The notes beneath the pieces are model-generated. The model ran no database searches. It was not told the DNA's origin and worked only from the letters and a program-made list of their open reading frames with translations. From NCBI RefSeq assembly GCF_028290435.1, contig NZ_JAQGJV010000093.1, positions 1 through 64,000 of the forward strand: 64,000 nucleotides of DNA, read 5' to 3'. Positions within the stretch are counted from its first letter, which is position 1, and every line of letters starts with the position of its first letter. A program made the position numbers and the translations under genes. The stretch is from Devosia sp. Lineage in GTDB: Bacteria > Pseudomonadota > Alphaproteobacteria > Rhizobiales > Devosiaceae. Shown here in pieces: positions 48,919 to 57,857 of the stretch.

Positions 48919-49401
48919 ATGCGGAAAATAGCGATCGCGGTTCTGCTGCTGGGTAGCGTCGCTGCGCCCGCGATGGCGGATGACTCGTCGTACGTCGATG
49001 ACCGGTCAACCGCCACGACGGTGATCGAGTCGTTCTACAATGCGATCAACCGTAGCGAATATGCGCGGGCTTATTCGTATTTTGGCGACAGTGCCGATAA
49101 CCAGCCATTCTCGGAATTCCAGGCGGGTTATGCGGATACGGCTGGCGTGACGCTTAAGACTGGCGACGAAACGTCAGAGGGCGCGGCGGGGAGCACGTAT
49201 TACACGCTGCCGGTCGCGATTGATGCTGAGGCTACCGACGGGACGCATAAGGTTTTCGCGGGGTGTTACCAGTTGCGGCTGGTGCAGCCAGCCTTGCAGG
49301 AAGAACCACCGTTTGCCCCGCTGCATATTGAAAAAGGCACGTTGAAACCGGTCAATGAGCCGTTTGAAAAAGTCACCATGACCACCTGCCCGGAATCATA
49401 G
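48919..49401 (+). CDS. Secreted protein of unknown function
   Basis: A 160-residue exported protein (signal peptide about 1-20, ending APAMA). The part TVIESFYNAINRSEYARAYSYF at residue 35-56 resembles the start of NTF2-like/SnoaL domains, in which a helix with 'YxAInxxdYxxAYxyf' is common. Two Cys (about 112 and 157) could pair. GGGAGG is 7-8 bases upstream of the ATG. No enzyme signature. Confidence 0.8.
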   Translation: MRKIAIAVLLLGSVAAPAMADDSSYVDDRSTATTVIESFYNAINRSEYARAYSYFGDSADNQPFSEFQAGYADTAGVTLKTGDETSEGAAGSTYYTLPVAIDAEATDGTHKVFAGCYQLRLVQPALQEEPPFAPLHIEKGTLKPVNEPFEKVTMTTCPES

Positions 49402-49440
49402 ACAATCGCCCCTGCCCTTCCCTATTGCGTGACCTCACCC

Positions 49441-49677
49441 ATGAAAACACCAACGACACGCCGCCCAACCAGTGCCATCGATCGCGCCGAGGCGGTTTTC
49501 AAGGCAGTCACCGCCAAGCCGGAGGTGGCTTCCAAGCCAGCCACGCCACCGGCGGGCAAGGAGATGGTGTCGCTGCGGCTGGACCGGGATGTGCTGGAGC
49601 ATTTCCAGGAAGACGGGCCGGGCTGGCAGGAGCGGATCAACGCTGCATTGCGGGCAGCGGCTGGGCTGGAATCGTAG
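49441..49677 (+). CDS. BrnA-like antitoxin, without a BrnT partner
   Basis: A protein of 78 residues (82 if the in-frame GTG at 49429 is used). The C-terminal half VSLRLDRDVLEHFQEDGPGWQERINAALR matches the ribbon-helix-helix DNA-binding segment of BrnA antitoxins. No BrnT toxin gene is adjacent on either side, so it may be an orphan regulator. A good ribosome-binding site is not seen before either start. Confidence 0.7.
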   Translation: MKTPTTRRPTSAIDRAEAVFKAVTAKPEVASKPATPPAGKEMVSLRLDRDVLEHFQEDGPGWQERINAALRAAAGLES

Positions 49678-49834
49678 GATAGACGCGGCGTTCTGCTCGC
49701 CGCCCTAGCCAACATTACCGAATGATTAAATCTGCTGTTCCGGCTGTCCCAAAGCCGGACTTTAACGGGTGGTTAACCATGTCGGCTCTTGCTGCTCGGG
49801 CGCGGAAGTCCCGCGCGGGTCAATAGAGAGCACG

Positions 49835-50566
49835 ATGTCGACAAGCACTATCGGAGGGTCGAACGCCGCGCAGATGATGCGCCCAGCGATGAAGCCACCG
49901 TCGTTCAACACGCTAGACCAGAATGCGGACGGCACGGTAACGCTGGACGAACTTATCGCCGGCGCGCCCGGGGGCGCAACGGATGCCAAAGCCAGCAAAC
50001 GCGCAGAAGCGCTGTTCAAGGCGATAGACCAGGATGGTGACGGTAGCGTCACCAGCACGGAAAAAGACAGTTTCGACAGCAAGATGGCCGCCCAGCGGCA
50101 ATCGATGCAGTTCATGACGCAGATGATGGCCGGTGGCCAGCAGCCGATCGACAATAACAGCCTGTTCGACCAGACCGACACGGACGGCAATGGCTCGGTG
50201 AGCCTGGCAGAACTGGGCGACGACGCGGGCGCCAAGGCCATCGGCAACGATGGATTGCAGAAGCTGTTCGCCATGATCGATGCCGACGGGGATGGCGCGA
50301 TCAGCAAGACCGAAAGCTCGGACTTTCTCAATTCGGTGAAGTCGGCGGTGCTGGATATCGCCAGCGGCGGCGGGAAGACGGATAATGCTGCAGGCGGAAT
50401 ACCCAATGGTATGTCGCTGGCACAGGCGCTCAGCGATGACGGCCAAGACGATAACGAAGACAAGCCGTTCGACCTGATGAGCCTGGCGCAGAATGCCTAT
50501 TCGAGCCAGGGCAAGGGCACCGACTTACTGAGTCAGTTGAAGGCGATCTTCGACAGCGCAGCATAA
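49835..50566 (+). CDS. EF-hand calcium-binding protein
   Basis: A 243-residue protein with four canonical EF-hand loops, at about 28-39 (DQNADGTVTLDE), 65-76 (DQDGDGSVTSTE), 115-126 (DTDGNGSVSLAE) and 149-160 (DADGDGAISKTE). Each has acidic residues at positions 1, 3 (Asn in the first loop) and 5, Gly at 6 and Glu at 12. There is no signal peptide at this start. The C-terminal third is acidic and Gly/Ser-rich. Calcium buffering or signalling is likely; a partner is not indicated. The ATG at 49835 is chosen over 49769. Confidence 0.88.
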   Translation: MSTSTIGGSNAAQMMRPAMKPPSFNTLDQNADGTVTLDELIAGAPGGATDAKASKRAEALFKAIDQDGDGSVTSTEKDSFDSKMAAQRQSMQFMTQMMAGGQQPIDNNSLFDQTDTDGNGSVSLAELGDDAGAKAIGNDGLQKLFAMIDADGDGAISKTESSDFLNSVKSAVLDIASGGGKTDNAAGGIPNGMSLAQALSDDGQDDNEDKPFDLMSLAQNAYSSQGKGTDLLSQLKAIFDSAA

Positions 50567-50572
50567 CATTAG

Positions 50573-50597
50573 GCGGCGGGGCGACCCGCCGCTTTTT
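50573..50597 (+). terminator. Terminator of the EF-hand gene
   Basis: GCGGCGGG-GCGA-CCCGCCGC followed by TTTTT, an 8-base-pair stem with a GCGA loop. The T-run reaches the stop of the convergent transporter gene. Confidence 0.9.
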
Positions 50598-51345
50598 ACG
50601 GAAAGAACAGCAGCTTCAGCGCCAGGGCGATGGAGATGACGACGACGAGGGGCCGGATCAGTTTGGCGCCGTAACGAATGCCGGTGCGGGCGCCGATATA
50701 GCCCCCGGCGAGCTGGCCAATGGCCATGGCGATGGCGGCAGGCCACAGCACGTCACCCGACGGAATGAACACCAGCAGCGCCGCGATATTGGACGTCAGG
50801 TTCAACAGCTTGGTGTGGCCGGTGGCGCGGGTAAGGCCCAGCCCGAACAGGGTGACGAAGCCGATGGTCATGAACGAGCCGGTGCCGGGGCCGAAAATGC
50901 CGTCGTAAAAGCCGAGGCAGAATCCCAGCAACGGCACGAAGCGCGCGAATGGCAGGCGGGCGTGCTTGTCGGTGTCGGACAGGTTCGGCGCGACCAGAAA
51001 ATAGAGCGCGATGGCGATCAGGGCGATCGGCACCAGCGTGGTTAGGATCGACACATCCAGCCGCTTGACCACCAGGGCGCCAATGACGCTGCCGCAGAGG
51101 GTGAACAGGGCGGACAGGGCTAGGGCGCGAATATCGACGAAGCCGCGGCGCCAATAGGTGACGACGGCCATGGCCGTGCCGCAGGCGCCCTGCACCTTGT
51201 TGGTGGCAAGCGCCGCGACCGGGGGCAGGCCCACGAATAGCAGGGCCGGAATGCCGATCAGGCCGCCGCCGCCGGCCACGGCATCGACGAAGCCGGCGAG
51301 CAGGCCGACGCCGGTCAGGGATAGAAGGATCAGTGGATCGAGCAT
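50596..51345 (-). CDS. TSUP family (TauE/SafE) transporter
   Basis: A 249-residue membrane protein with about seven to eight hydrophobic segments. The start contains GLLAGFVDAVAGGGGLI and the middle GFYDGIFGPGTGSFM, the two repeated TSUP signatures. Members export sulfite or other organic sulfur or carbon anions. It lies four bases after the glycosyltransferase gene, probably in one transcript. Confidence 0.92.
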   Translation of the reverse strand: MLDPLILLSLTGVGLLAGFVDAVAGGGGLIGIPALLFVGLPPVAALATNKVQGACGTAMAVVTYWRRGFVDIRALALSALFTLCGSVIGALVVKRLDVSILTTLVPIALIAIALYFLVAPNLSDTDKHARLPFARFVPLLGFCLGFYDGIFGPGTGSFMTIGFVTLFGLGLTRATGHTKLLNLTSNIAALLVFIPSGDVLWPAAIAMAIGQLAGGYIGARTGIRYGAKLIRPLVVVISIALALKLLFFP

Positions 51346-51349
51346 GGGA

Positions 51350-52534
51350 TCACGAGTTTGACTGGCCGCCGATGCGGCCTTCGGAGAACGGAATATTGAT
51401 CATCGACGACATGAAGCCACTCATCATCAGTTGAAAGCCGCAGACCAGGGCGGTCAAGGCGAGAATGGCGGCACGCATGGTGGTGCGCGGATCAAGATCG
51501 CCAAAGCCGCGTTGGGCCCATTCGCTCAGTCCCCAGCCAAGCGCGACGACGCCAGTCAGCATGAGAATGGCCGAGAGCAGCAGGATGCGTTCGAGGGTGA
51601 TCGCTTCGAGGATACGATCATAAGTATCGGATGGCGGGATGAAGCCATAGCGCGAGGCGAAGCGGCGACCGATAATGGCGAAGGCAATCGACTGCACGCC
51701 GACGATGACGCAGAGCGCGGCGACAAGGAAGGTGTGGATGCCCAGCACCACGCCGCCAATATGCATGGGACCTGGCAGCAGAGCCGCGCCGCCGACAAGG
51801 CCGATCAGTAGCAACACCATACCGGGATAAAGAAACAGCCAGCGTGGCGAGAACAGCAGCAGGAAGCGCAGGTGGCGCCAGCCATCGCGGAAAGACCGCA
51901 GATGGGGCGCTCGGGAGCGGCCATCCTTGGACAGCGTGGTTGGCACCTCGCGCACGTCGAGATTGGCCAGCGTCGCCTTGACCACCATTTCGGAGGCGAA
52001 TTCCATGCCGGTAGTGCGCAAATTGAGCGCCAGAATCGCGGCGCGGGAAAAGCCACGCAGGCCGCAGTGGAAATCATTGACCGGCGTGTGGAAAAACAGG
52101 CGGCCGACAAAGGACAAAGCCGGGTTGCCGATCTGGCGGTGATGCCAGGGCATGGCTCCGGGAGCGATGCCCCCGGCGAAGCGATTGCCCATCACCAGAT
52201 CGGCCCCGTCGCGCAAGGCGGCGACGAACAGGTCCAGATTGGCGAAATCATAGCTGTCATCGGCATCGGCCATGATGACGAACCGCCCCCTGGCGGCATC
52301 GATGCCGCCCGCAAGAGCGGCGCCATAGCCCTTTTCGGGCACGGCGATAAGGCGAGCGCCGCTTGCGGTGGCGATGGCCTGAGAGCCGTCGGTGGAGCCG
52401 TTATCGGCGATGACGATTTCGCCGGCGATGCCGGCGCGGGTGAGAAAGGACCGGGCCTTGGCGATGCAAGCGGCCAAGGTCTCGGCCTCGTTGAGGCATG
52501 GCATCAGAATGGTCAGTTCGAGCGCGTCGCTCAT
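51350..52534 (-). CDS. Family 2 glycosyltransferase, membrane-bound
   Basis: A 394-residue enzyme with an N-terminal GT-A domain (about 5-230) and C-terminal membrane segments (about 235-255, 265-290, 325-345 and 360-380). The GT2 motifs are MPCLNEAETL (10-19), NGSTDGS (about 45) and the metal-binding DADDSYD (about 91). It resembles dolichyl-phosphate mannosyltransferase-like or polyprenyl-phosphate glycosyltransferases. The acceptor is unknown; it may build an envelope glycolipid. ATG 52534 is the conventional start. Confidence 0.9.
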   Translation of the reverse strand: MSDALELTILMPCLNEAETLAACIAKARSFLTRAGIAGEIVIADNGSTDGSQAIATASGARLIAVPEKGYGAALAGGIDAARGRFVIMADADDSYDFANLDLFVAALRDGADLVMGNRFAGGIAPGAMPWHHRQIGNPALSFVGRLFFHTPVNDFHCGLRGFSRAAILALNLRTTGMEFASEMVVKATLANLDVREVPTTLSKDGRSRAPHLRSFRDGWRHLRFLLLFSPRWLFLYPGMVLLLIGLVGGAALLPGPMHIGGVVLGIHTFLVAALCVIVGVQSIAFAIIGRRFASRYGFIPPSDTYDRILEAITLERILLLSAILMLTGVVALGWGLSEWAQRGFGDLDPRTTMRAAILALTALVCGFQLMMSGFMSSMINIPFSEGRIGGQSNS

Positions 52535-52612
52535 GGGCGCCCTCCCCGGTTTCGTGCGCTGGGGAGGGCTTGTGCCGTGAAACTGGGTGACTGGCAATGG
52601 CGCCAGCGGCGA

Positions 52613-52942
52613 TCAGTCGCCGCCACCGCCGCCGCCGCCATCGCCACCACCGGACGAGCCACTGTCGCTGCCGGACGAGCTGCCGCTATCCCCGGAGTTG
52701 TGGCTGCTGTCGTTGGGGCTTGAATGAGGGCTGCTATCGTGGCCGGGGTGGGTGCTGGTGTCGCTATTGGACGACCAAAAGCTGCTGTCGGTGCTGTCGC
52801 TGGAGCCGGCGGGAGCCCGATGGATTGGGCGGCCATCGGTGGGCACCTTGATGTTGAAGATCGAATTGAGGATGACGAAGACGACGAACGCCACGAGGGC
52901 GGCGGGGATCAGCAGAAACCAGAGGTCCCAAAGGTCTCCCAT
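52613..52942 (-). CDS. Small membrane protein with Ser/Gly/Asp-rich tail
   Basis: A 109-residue protein: an amphipathic start, one membrane segment (about 8-30) and a tail that is nearly pure Ser, Gly, Asp, Asn, His and Thr, ending in GGGDGGGGGGGD. The tail looks disordered. The start overlaps no strong ribosome-binding site, but the gene begins 10 bases after hisG, so coupling is possible. Unknown function. Confidence 0.65.
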   Translation of the reverse strand: MGDLWDLWFLLIPAALVAFVVFVILNSIFNIKVPTDGRPIHRAPAGSSDSTDSSFWSSNSDTSTHPGHDSSPHSSPNDSSHNSGDSGSSSGSDSGSSGGGDGGGGGGGD

Positions 52943-52952
52943 CGGGCGGCGA

Positions 52953-53660
52953 TCAGAGATCGATCGCCGCGTCGAGGCGGGTGAGGACGACATCGAGCAG
53001 CGCGCGGCGCTCCGGGGTCCATGCAGCCGTGCGCGAAACCAGAAGGCACGCCTCGCTCTGAAGCAGCGTGCCGTCTTCGAGGACGCGCAGGGCGTTGGCG
53101 GTCAGGGTCGAGCCGGTGGTGGTGATATCGACGATGATGTCGGCCACGCCCGAGGCCGGGGCGGCTTCGGTGGCGCCGAGGCTTTCCACGATGCGGTATT
53201 CGGCAATGCCGGCCTTGGCGAAATGCTGGCGGGTGATGGTGATGTATTTGGTGGCGATGCGCAGCCAGCGGCCGTGGCGCGAGCGGAAATCGGAGGCAAC
53301 ATCGGCCAGGTCGTGCATGTGGGTGACGTCGATCCAGGCGTCGGGGACAGCGACAACGACATCGGCGGAACCGAAACCGAGGGGCTTGGCGAAGACGACC
53401 GAGGCGGGGCCGGATTCGCTGGTCTCGTGGATCAGGTCGCGGCCGGTGACGCCGAAATCGATGGTGCCACGGATCAGTTCGCGGGCGATTTCGGAGGCAG
53501 GGAAGAAGCGCACCGTGACGTCCGGCAGGCCCTCGATGGCGCCCAGATAGGAGCGGGCGCCGCCGGGGCGGGTGATGGTGAGGCCGTTATCGGCGAACCA
53601 TTCGCGGGTGAGTTCTTCGAGACGGCCCTTGCTGGGAACCGCCAGAGTAATACCGGCCAT
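52953..53660 (-). CDS. hisG: ATP phosphoribosyltransferase catalytic subunit (short form)
   Basis: First enzyme of histidine synthesis, joining ATP and PRPP. The 235-residue protein is the short HisG form, which needs HisZ. Recognisable parts: LAVPSKGRLEELT at the start, TGRDLIHETS (about 93) and the PRPP loop VVDIT-like segment IIVDITTTGSTL (about 167-178). It overlaps hisZ by one base (TAATG). Confidence 0.96.
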   Translation of the reverse strand: MAGITLAVPSKGRLEELTREWFADNGLTITRPGGARSYLGAIEGLPDVTVRFFPASEIARELIRGTIDFGVTGRDLIHETSESGPASVVFAKPLGFGSADVVVAVPDAWIDVTHMHDLADVASDFRSRHGRWLRIATKYITITRQHFAKAGIAEYRIVESLGATEAAPASGVADIIVDITTTGSTLTANALRVLEDGTLLQSEACLLVSRTAAWTPERRALLDVVLTRLDAAIDL

Positions 53661-54724
53661 TATGCGGCCTCCGCTTCGAGGCGATCGACCCAGACGGAAC
53701 AGCCGGAGGCAGCGATGGGGGCCACGGCACCGAGGCGCTCGAGCAGGCGATCGTATTGGCCACCAGAGGCGAGGATTTCGCCACGCGGACCGGTCATTTC
53801 GAAGACGATGCCGGTGTAATAATCCAGCCGCGGCGAGAAGTTGGCGTCGAAGCTGACGCTGGCCTCGCCGAGATTATCGAGGTGGTGGCGGATAGATTTA
53901 AGGCGCGGGGCTAGGTCGATGCGGGCGGCGCGAGCCAGCGTTTCGATGCGGGTCAGTGACTGTAGTGCCGGGCCGGAAATGGCGAGGTAGTCGCGGAGCA
54001 GCTTGAGGGTCGCGGGGGGGATTTGCGCGGCGTCTAGGGCTTGCTGTTCGAGGTAGCGGTCGGCGATTTCGGTGGGTGTGCGGCCTTCGGAGAGGCTGAG
54101 GCCGGCGGCGACCATCTGCTCGGTGATGTCATCGACCATGGCTTCGCGTGAGGGTTGCTCGGCGCGGGGCAATTCGGGCGCGGATTCGAGGCGCGTCAGC
54201 AGGCGATCGAGCGCTTCGGTATGGCCGAAGCGCTGGCGAATGCGCGAGCGCCAGGGGGCGGGCATATCGGCCTGCGCGAGGAGGGATTCGAAGAGGCCAA
54301 CGCCGCCGAGGTGGATGGTGGGGCTGACGCCGAACAGGTCGAGCGCGGCGCGGGCGAAGGTCAGCACCTGATCGAGCGCGACATCACCATCGGGTTGGGC
54401 CAGCAGCTCGATGCCGGCTTGGTCGAATTCGGCAGGGCCGGTTTCGCGCTGGCGGAAAATGGGGCCGAGATAGGAGAAGGCGGCGGGTTCGCCGACGCCG
54501 TCCTCAATATAGGCCTTGACGATGGGCAGGGTGAAATCTGGGCGCAGGCAGTATTCGGCGCCCGTGGTGGCGGTGGTCAGCAGCAGTCGACGGCCGAATT
54601 CCTCGCCGGCCAGATCGAAGTATGGGTCGGCCGGAAGCAAGAGCGGCGGCGTGGCGCGGGTGGCGCCCTGGGCCTCGACCAGATCTTCGAGCGCTGTGCG
54701 GCGCTGGGCGGCGGCAGCGGTCAT
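53660..54724 (-). CDS. hisZ: ATP phosphoribosyltransferase regulatory subunit HisZ
   Basis: A 354-residue paralogue of histidyl-tRNA synthetase that lacks aminoacylation ability and activates HisG by forming a hetero-octamer. Class II motif 2-like [11 protein letters not shown] (about 67) and YLGPIFRQR (about 85-93) are present. It lies between hisS and hisG with four- and one-base overlaps, so synthesis and charging of histidine are genetically joined. Confidence 0.95.
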   Translation of the reverse strand: MTAAAAQRRTALEDLVEAQGATRATPPLLLPADPYFDLAGEEFGRRLLLTTATTGAEYCLRPDFTLPIVKAYIEDGVGEPAAFSYLGPIFRQRETGPAEFDQAGIELLAQPDGDVALDQVLTFARAALDLFGVSPTIHLGGVGLFESLLAQADMPAPWRSRIRQRFGHTEALDRLLTRLESAPELPRAEQPSREAMVDDITEQMVAAGLSLSEGRTPTEIADRYLEQQALDAAQIPPATLKLLRDYLAISGPALQSLTRIETLARAARIDLAPRLKSIRHHLDNLGEASVSFDANFSPRLDYYTGIVFEMTGPRGEILASGGQYDRLLERLGAVAPIAASGCSVWVDRLEAEAA

Positions 54725-56217
54725 TGCTCGGCCAGCAGCTTCTGAATCGCAGCCACCAACTCCTCGCGTTTCACTTCAAACTGGCCCGGCCTTGCGGCTT
54801 TCCATTCGGCGTTGTCGGTGATGGCGGCGGCGGCTTGCTTGCCGGCGATCAGGTCCTTGATCTGGAGGATACCCTGCTCGCGCTCCTGGCTGCCTTCGAT
54901 GATGACGGCGGGGGCGTTGCGCTTGTCGGCATAGGCGACCTGCTTGCCGAAATTCTTGGAATTACCCAGGAACATTTCGGCGCGGATGCCGGCCTTGCGC
55001 AGGTCCGACACCATGGCCTGGTAGCCAGCGGTCTGGTCCTTGTCCATGACGAGGACGACGACGGGGCCGGTGGGCTCAGCGGTGGTGACGTTGCCGGTGA
55101 GCTTGAGCGCATTGAACAGGCGCGAGACGCCGATGGAGAAACCGGTAGCGGGGACGGGCTCGCGGCGGAAGCGGGAGACGAGCCCATCGTAACGGCCACC
55201 GCCCCCGACTGAGCCGAAGACGACCGGCTGGCCTTTTTCATTGGTGACCTGGAAGGTCAATTCGATCTCGAAAACCGGGCCGGTGTAATATTCAAGGCCG
55301 CGGACGACGGAGGGGTCGAGGATGACGCGGCCGCCAAAGCCGGCGGCGCTGACGAGGCCAAAAATGCTGGCGAGTTCCTGCACACCGGCAAGGCCGGTTT
55401 CCGAGCCGCTGACGAGGCCGGCAAGGGTGTTGATGACGGCGATGACGTGGGTGTTGCTGCCCTTTTCGACGCCCGCGGCCGGGGTGCCGCTTTCGATATA
55501 GGCGACCACGGTGTCGATCTGATCGGCGTTGAGACCGGCGCCCTTGGTGAAGTCGCCGCTGTCATCCTTGCGACCGGCGCCGAGGAGGAGCTTGACGCCG
55601 GCGGTGCCGAACTTGTCGAGCTTGTCGATGGCGCGGAGGACAATGAGCTTTTGTTCGTCGGTGGCGACGCCGGCAGTGGCGAGGACGCCGTCGAGCACTT
55701 TGCGGTTGTTGACGCGCACGACATATTTACCGCCGAGGCCGAGTTCGTCCATGACGTCGGCCATCATCATGCACATTTCGGCGTCGGCTTCGGGGCTGCC
55801 GGCCCCGACCGTATCGGCATCGAACTGCATGAACTGGCGGAAGCGGCCCGGGCCTGGGCGTTCGTTGCGGAAGACGTAGCCCTGGCGGTAGGAGCGATAG
55901 GGCTTGGGCAGGGTTTCGAAATTTTCGGCGAAGTGGCGGGCGAGCGGCGCGGTGAGGTCGTAGCGGAGGGACATCCACTGCTCGTCATCGTCCTGCAAGG
56001 AAAAGACGCCGGCATTGGGCCGGTCGGTATCGGGCAGGAACTTGCCGAGGGTCTCGGTATATTCAAAGAGCGGGGTTTCGACCGGATCGAAGCCATAGCG
56101 TTCGTAGACGCCCTTGATCTTGTCGATCATCGCGCCGACAGCGGCGATTTCGCCGGGGGTGCGATCCTCGAAACCGCGCGGCAGGCGCGGCGTGATCAGC
56201 TTGGTTTTCTCGGTCAT
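54721..56217 (-). CDS. hisS: Histidyl-tRNA synthetase
   Basis: A 498-residue class II synthetase. Motif 2 ([20 protein letters not shown], about 108) and the histidine-specific [18 protein letters not shown] (about 308) are present. The protein is of the alphaproteobacterial form, longer than the E. coli enzyme (424). Only this form is known to recognise tRNA-His lacking G-1, the type found at 61104-61180. The ATG at 56217 is preferred; the longer open frame is not like HisRS. Confidence 0.95.
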   Translation of the reverse strand: MTEKTKLITPRLPRGFEDRTPGEIAAVGAMIDKIKGVYERYGFDPVETPLFEYTETLGKFLPDTDRPNAGVFSLQDDDEQWMSLRYDLTAPLARHFAENFETLPKPYRSYRQGYVFRNERPGPGRFRQFMQFDADTVGAGSPEADAEMCMMMADVMDELGLGGKYVVRVNNRKVLDGVLATAGVATDEQKLIVLRAIDKLDKFGTAGVKLLLGAGRKDDSGDFTKGAGLNADQIDTVVAYIESGTPAAGVEKGSNTHVIAVINTLAGLVSGSETGLAGVQELASIFGLVSAAGFGGRVILDPSVVRGLEYYTGPVFEIELTFQVTNEKGQPVVFGSVGGGGRYDGLVSRFRREPVPATGFSIGVSRLFNALKLTGNVTTAEPTGPVVVLVMDKDQTAGYQAMVSDLRKAGIRAEMFLGNSKNFGKQVAYADKRNAPAVIIEGSQEREQGILQIKDLIAGKQAAAAITDNAEWKAARPGQFEVKREELVAAIQKLLAEQ

Positions 56218-56305
56218 ATCTGGAGTCCTGCTCAGTCGGCGTGTTCGTAGCGGATCGGGGATGGGGTGACAACAGGGGCCGATGCAGCGCACCGGCCCCC
56301 TGCCC

Positions 56306-56575
56306 TCACATGCCGGGCCTGCGGAGCGGGTCCGGGGAGGCGACACTGTGGGGATGGATGGGGATATCCATCCAGTAAACGGCGTGCTCCTCCGCCGGCA
56401 GGCCGACATCGACCCGCAAATAGGCGGGCAGGTTCGGCGGCAGGCGGGGACGGCTCCACCAGGCGCGGATAGCCGTAATCAGGACGGGCAGCAGCCCGCG
56501 CTGTGCAACGGCATCAGCGATGGAGAATTCAAGGCGCAGCGTGACGCTGCGCGGATCGAGCGCTTCATAGGTCAT
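56306..56575 (-). CDS. Unknown 89-residue protein at the head of the his operon
   Basis: A small acidic-to-neutral protein with no recognised family. GGAAA five bases before the ATG supports translation. Segments of note: [27 protein letters not shown] (helical) and [18 protein letters not shown]. It lies 88 bases before hisS on the same strand, so it may be co-transcribed with hisS-hisZ-hisG. Confidence 0.55.
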   Translation of the reverse strand: MTYEALDPRSVTLRLEFSIADAVAQRGLLPVLITAIRAWWSRPRLPPNLPAYLRVDVGLPAEEHAVYWMDIPIHPHSVASPDPLRRPGM

Positions 56576-56730
56576 GGGATTTCCGGACGCGAATGAACGC
56601 GGGCCGGCCTCTGTTGAGTGTGGGTGGATGGGCGGGAATCGGAGTCGAAAACGACCCGGTTTCAGCGCATCACGGTTCTAGGCGTTGGGGTGTCCACGGG
56701 TCGAGACGACCGGTGGCATTGGCGTGAGGA

Positions 56731-56790
56731 CTAGCCTCGTACGCAATGCAGATGATGTGGCCCCTGGCGGAGATTGGTCATGGCATTCAT
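56731..56790 (-). CDS. Candidate His-rich leader peptide (19 residues)
   Basis: ATG 56790 with an excellent ribosome-binding site (GAGGGAG, 6-8 bases upstream) opens a 19-codon frame, MNAMTNLRQGPHHLHCVRG, with three His codons among four. It stands upstream of the hisS-hisZ-hisG unit. Downstream, GGTCG-TCT-CGACC can form one hairpin and CGACCCG can instead pair with CGGGTCG followed by TTTT, a layout reminiscent of attenuation. Three His codons is few for this, so the call is tentative. Confidence 0.35.
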   Translation of the reverse strand: MNAMTNLRQGPHHLHCVRG

Positions 56791-56938
56791 GCGGCGCTCC
56801 CTCAGGTTGGCGTTTGTGGACGGTTTGCTGGTAACTCACGGCAGCGTGAGTTGGCAAGAGGGGGTGTGGCGGGATGACGCAGGCGGCGGCGTTGTGTTGC
56901 GGGAAAGGCACAGGGGGTTGGAGGCCTTGAACCCGCAG

Positions 56939-57013
56939 CGTCATTCCCGCCAAGCGGGAAACCATTCTTGGCGGGTGTGGATTGAATGGGTTCCCGCTTT
57001 CGCGGGAATGACG
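56939..57013. repeat. 75-base palindromic element (family C)
   Basis: Outer arms CGTCATTCCCGC and GCGGGAATGACG are perfectly inverted, and the inner AAGCGGGAAACCATTC pairs with GAATGGGTTCCCGCTT with one mismatch. It looks like a miniature inverted-repeat element. No coding sequence. Confidence 0.85.
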
Positions 57014-57046
57014 TCGTGGGTGATGTGATGGCGCGGCGGGAAGTCG

Positions 57047-57676
57047 CTATGCCGGCCGTTGGAGCGCGTTGCGTTCGGCCTCGACTTCAGCACGGCAGAA
57101 GCAGGTTTCGAGGTGGTCGTTGACCAGGCCCATGGCCTGCATGAAGGCGTAGCAGGTGGTGGGGCCGACGAAGTTGAAACCGCGTTTGCGCAGGTCCTTG
57201 GAGAGGGCGCGGGAGGCGTCGGTCTGGGCGAGGAGGCGCAGAGCATCTAGCGTCATCTCGGCGGGGCGATGCTCAGGCAAGGTTTCGAAGCGCCAGAAAT
57301 AGGCGGCGAGCGAGCCGAATTCCTTTTGCACTTCGAGGGCGCGCTTGGCGTTGTTGATGGTGGCGGCGATCTTGCCGCGATGACGGATGATGCCGGCGTC
57401 CTGCAGCAGGACCTCCATGTCAGCCTCGGTCATGGCGGCGACCTTGGCGATATTGAAGCCGTGGAAGACTTCGCGGAAACGGTCGCGCTTGCGCAGGATG
57501 GTGATCCAGGCGAGACCCGACTGGAAACCCTCAAGGCAAATCTTTTCGAACAGGCGCTCGTCGGAGGTGACGGGGCGACCCCATTCGCGGTCGTGGTAGC
57601 GACGATACAGCAGATCGTCGCCGGCGCCCCAGGGGCAGCGCGGCAGCGTGGGGTCGAGTTCTGGGGAATCGATCAA
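57047..57676 (-). CDS. tag: DNA-3-methyladenine glycosylase I
   Basis: Removes 3-methyladenine from alkylated DNA. The 209-residue protein has the family's start RCPWGAGDD and YHDREWGRP, FEKICLEGFQSGLAW (about 44-58), and the zinc-site Cys/His residues at the N- and C-terminal ends (CPWG, NDHLETCFC). The start is TTG 57676 with GGAG seven bases upstream. Independent gene, divergent from the L,D-transpeptidase. Confidence 0.95.
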   Translation of the reverse strand: MIDSPELDPTLPRCPWGAGDDLLYRRYHDREWGRPVTSDERLFEKICLEGFQSGLAWITILRKRDRFREVFHGFNIAKVAAMTEADMEVLLQDAGIIRHRGKIAATINNAKRALEVQKEFGSLAAYFWRFETLPEHRPAEMTLDALRLLAQTDASRALSKDLRKRGFNFVGPTTCYAFMQAMGLVNDHLETCFCRAEVEAERNALQRPA

Positions 57677-57857
57677 GGCAGGCTCCGCCGTAGTGCACGA
57701 GACTGTTTAAACCGTGGGCCTGCTGACAGTCCATGGCAGGAGGCCCGTTGACGCTTCGCTAACCAAACCAATCGGCAGGGGCTTAACCATGCGGCTTCAC
57801 GGCAAATTGGCCAATTTGGGCGACAGTGCGGGCAGTCGTCGAACCGGATGAAACGCC

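Larger units (their letters stand above)
56576..57046 (-). other. Leader region of the his operon, no clear gene
   Basis: This 471-base stretch between the 89-residue protein and tag holds a possible His-containing leader peptide (56731-56790), possible alternative hairpins at 56651-56712, and a 75-base palindromic repeat (56939-57013). No conventional gene could be supported. The operon promoter is probably near 56800-56930. Confidence 0.5.

Noticed and set aside
49769..49834. A longer start for the EF-hand protein
   Set aside because: The added segment has no ribosome-binding site or signal peptide, and MSTSTIGG at 49835 is a more natural start.
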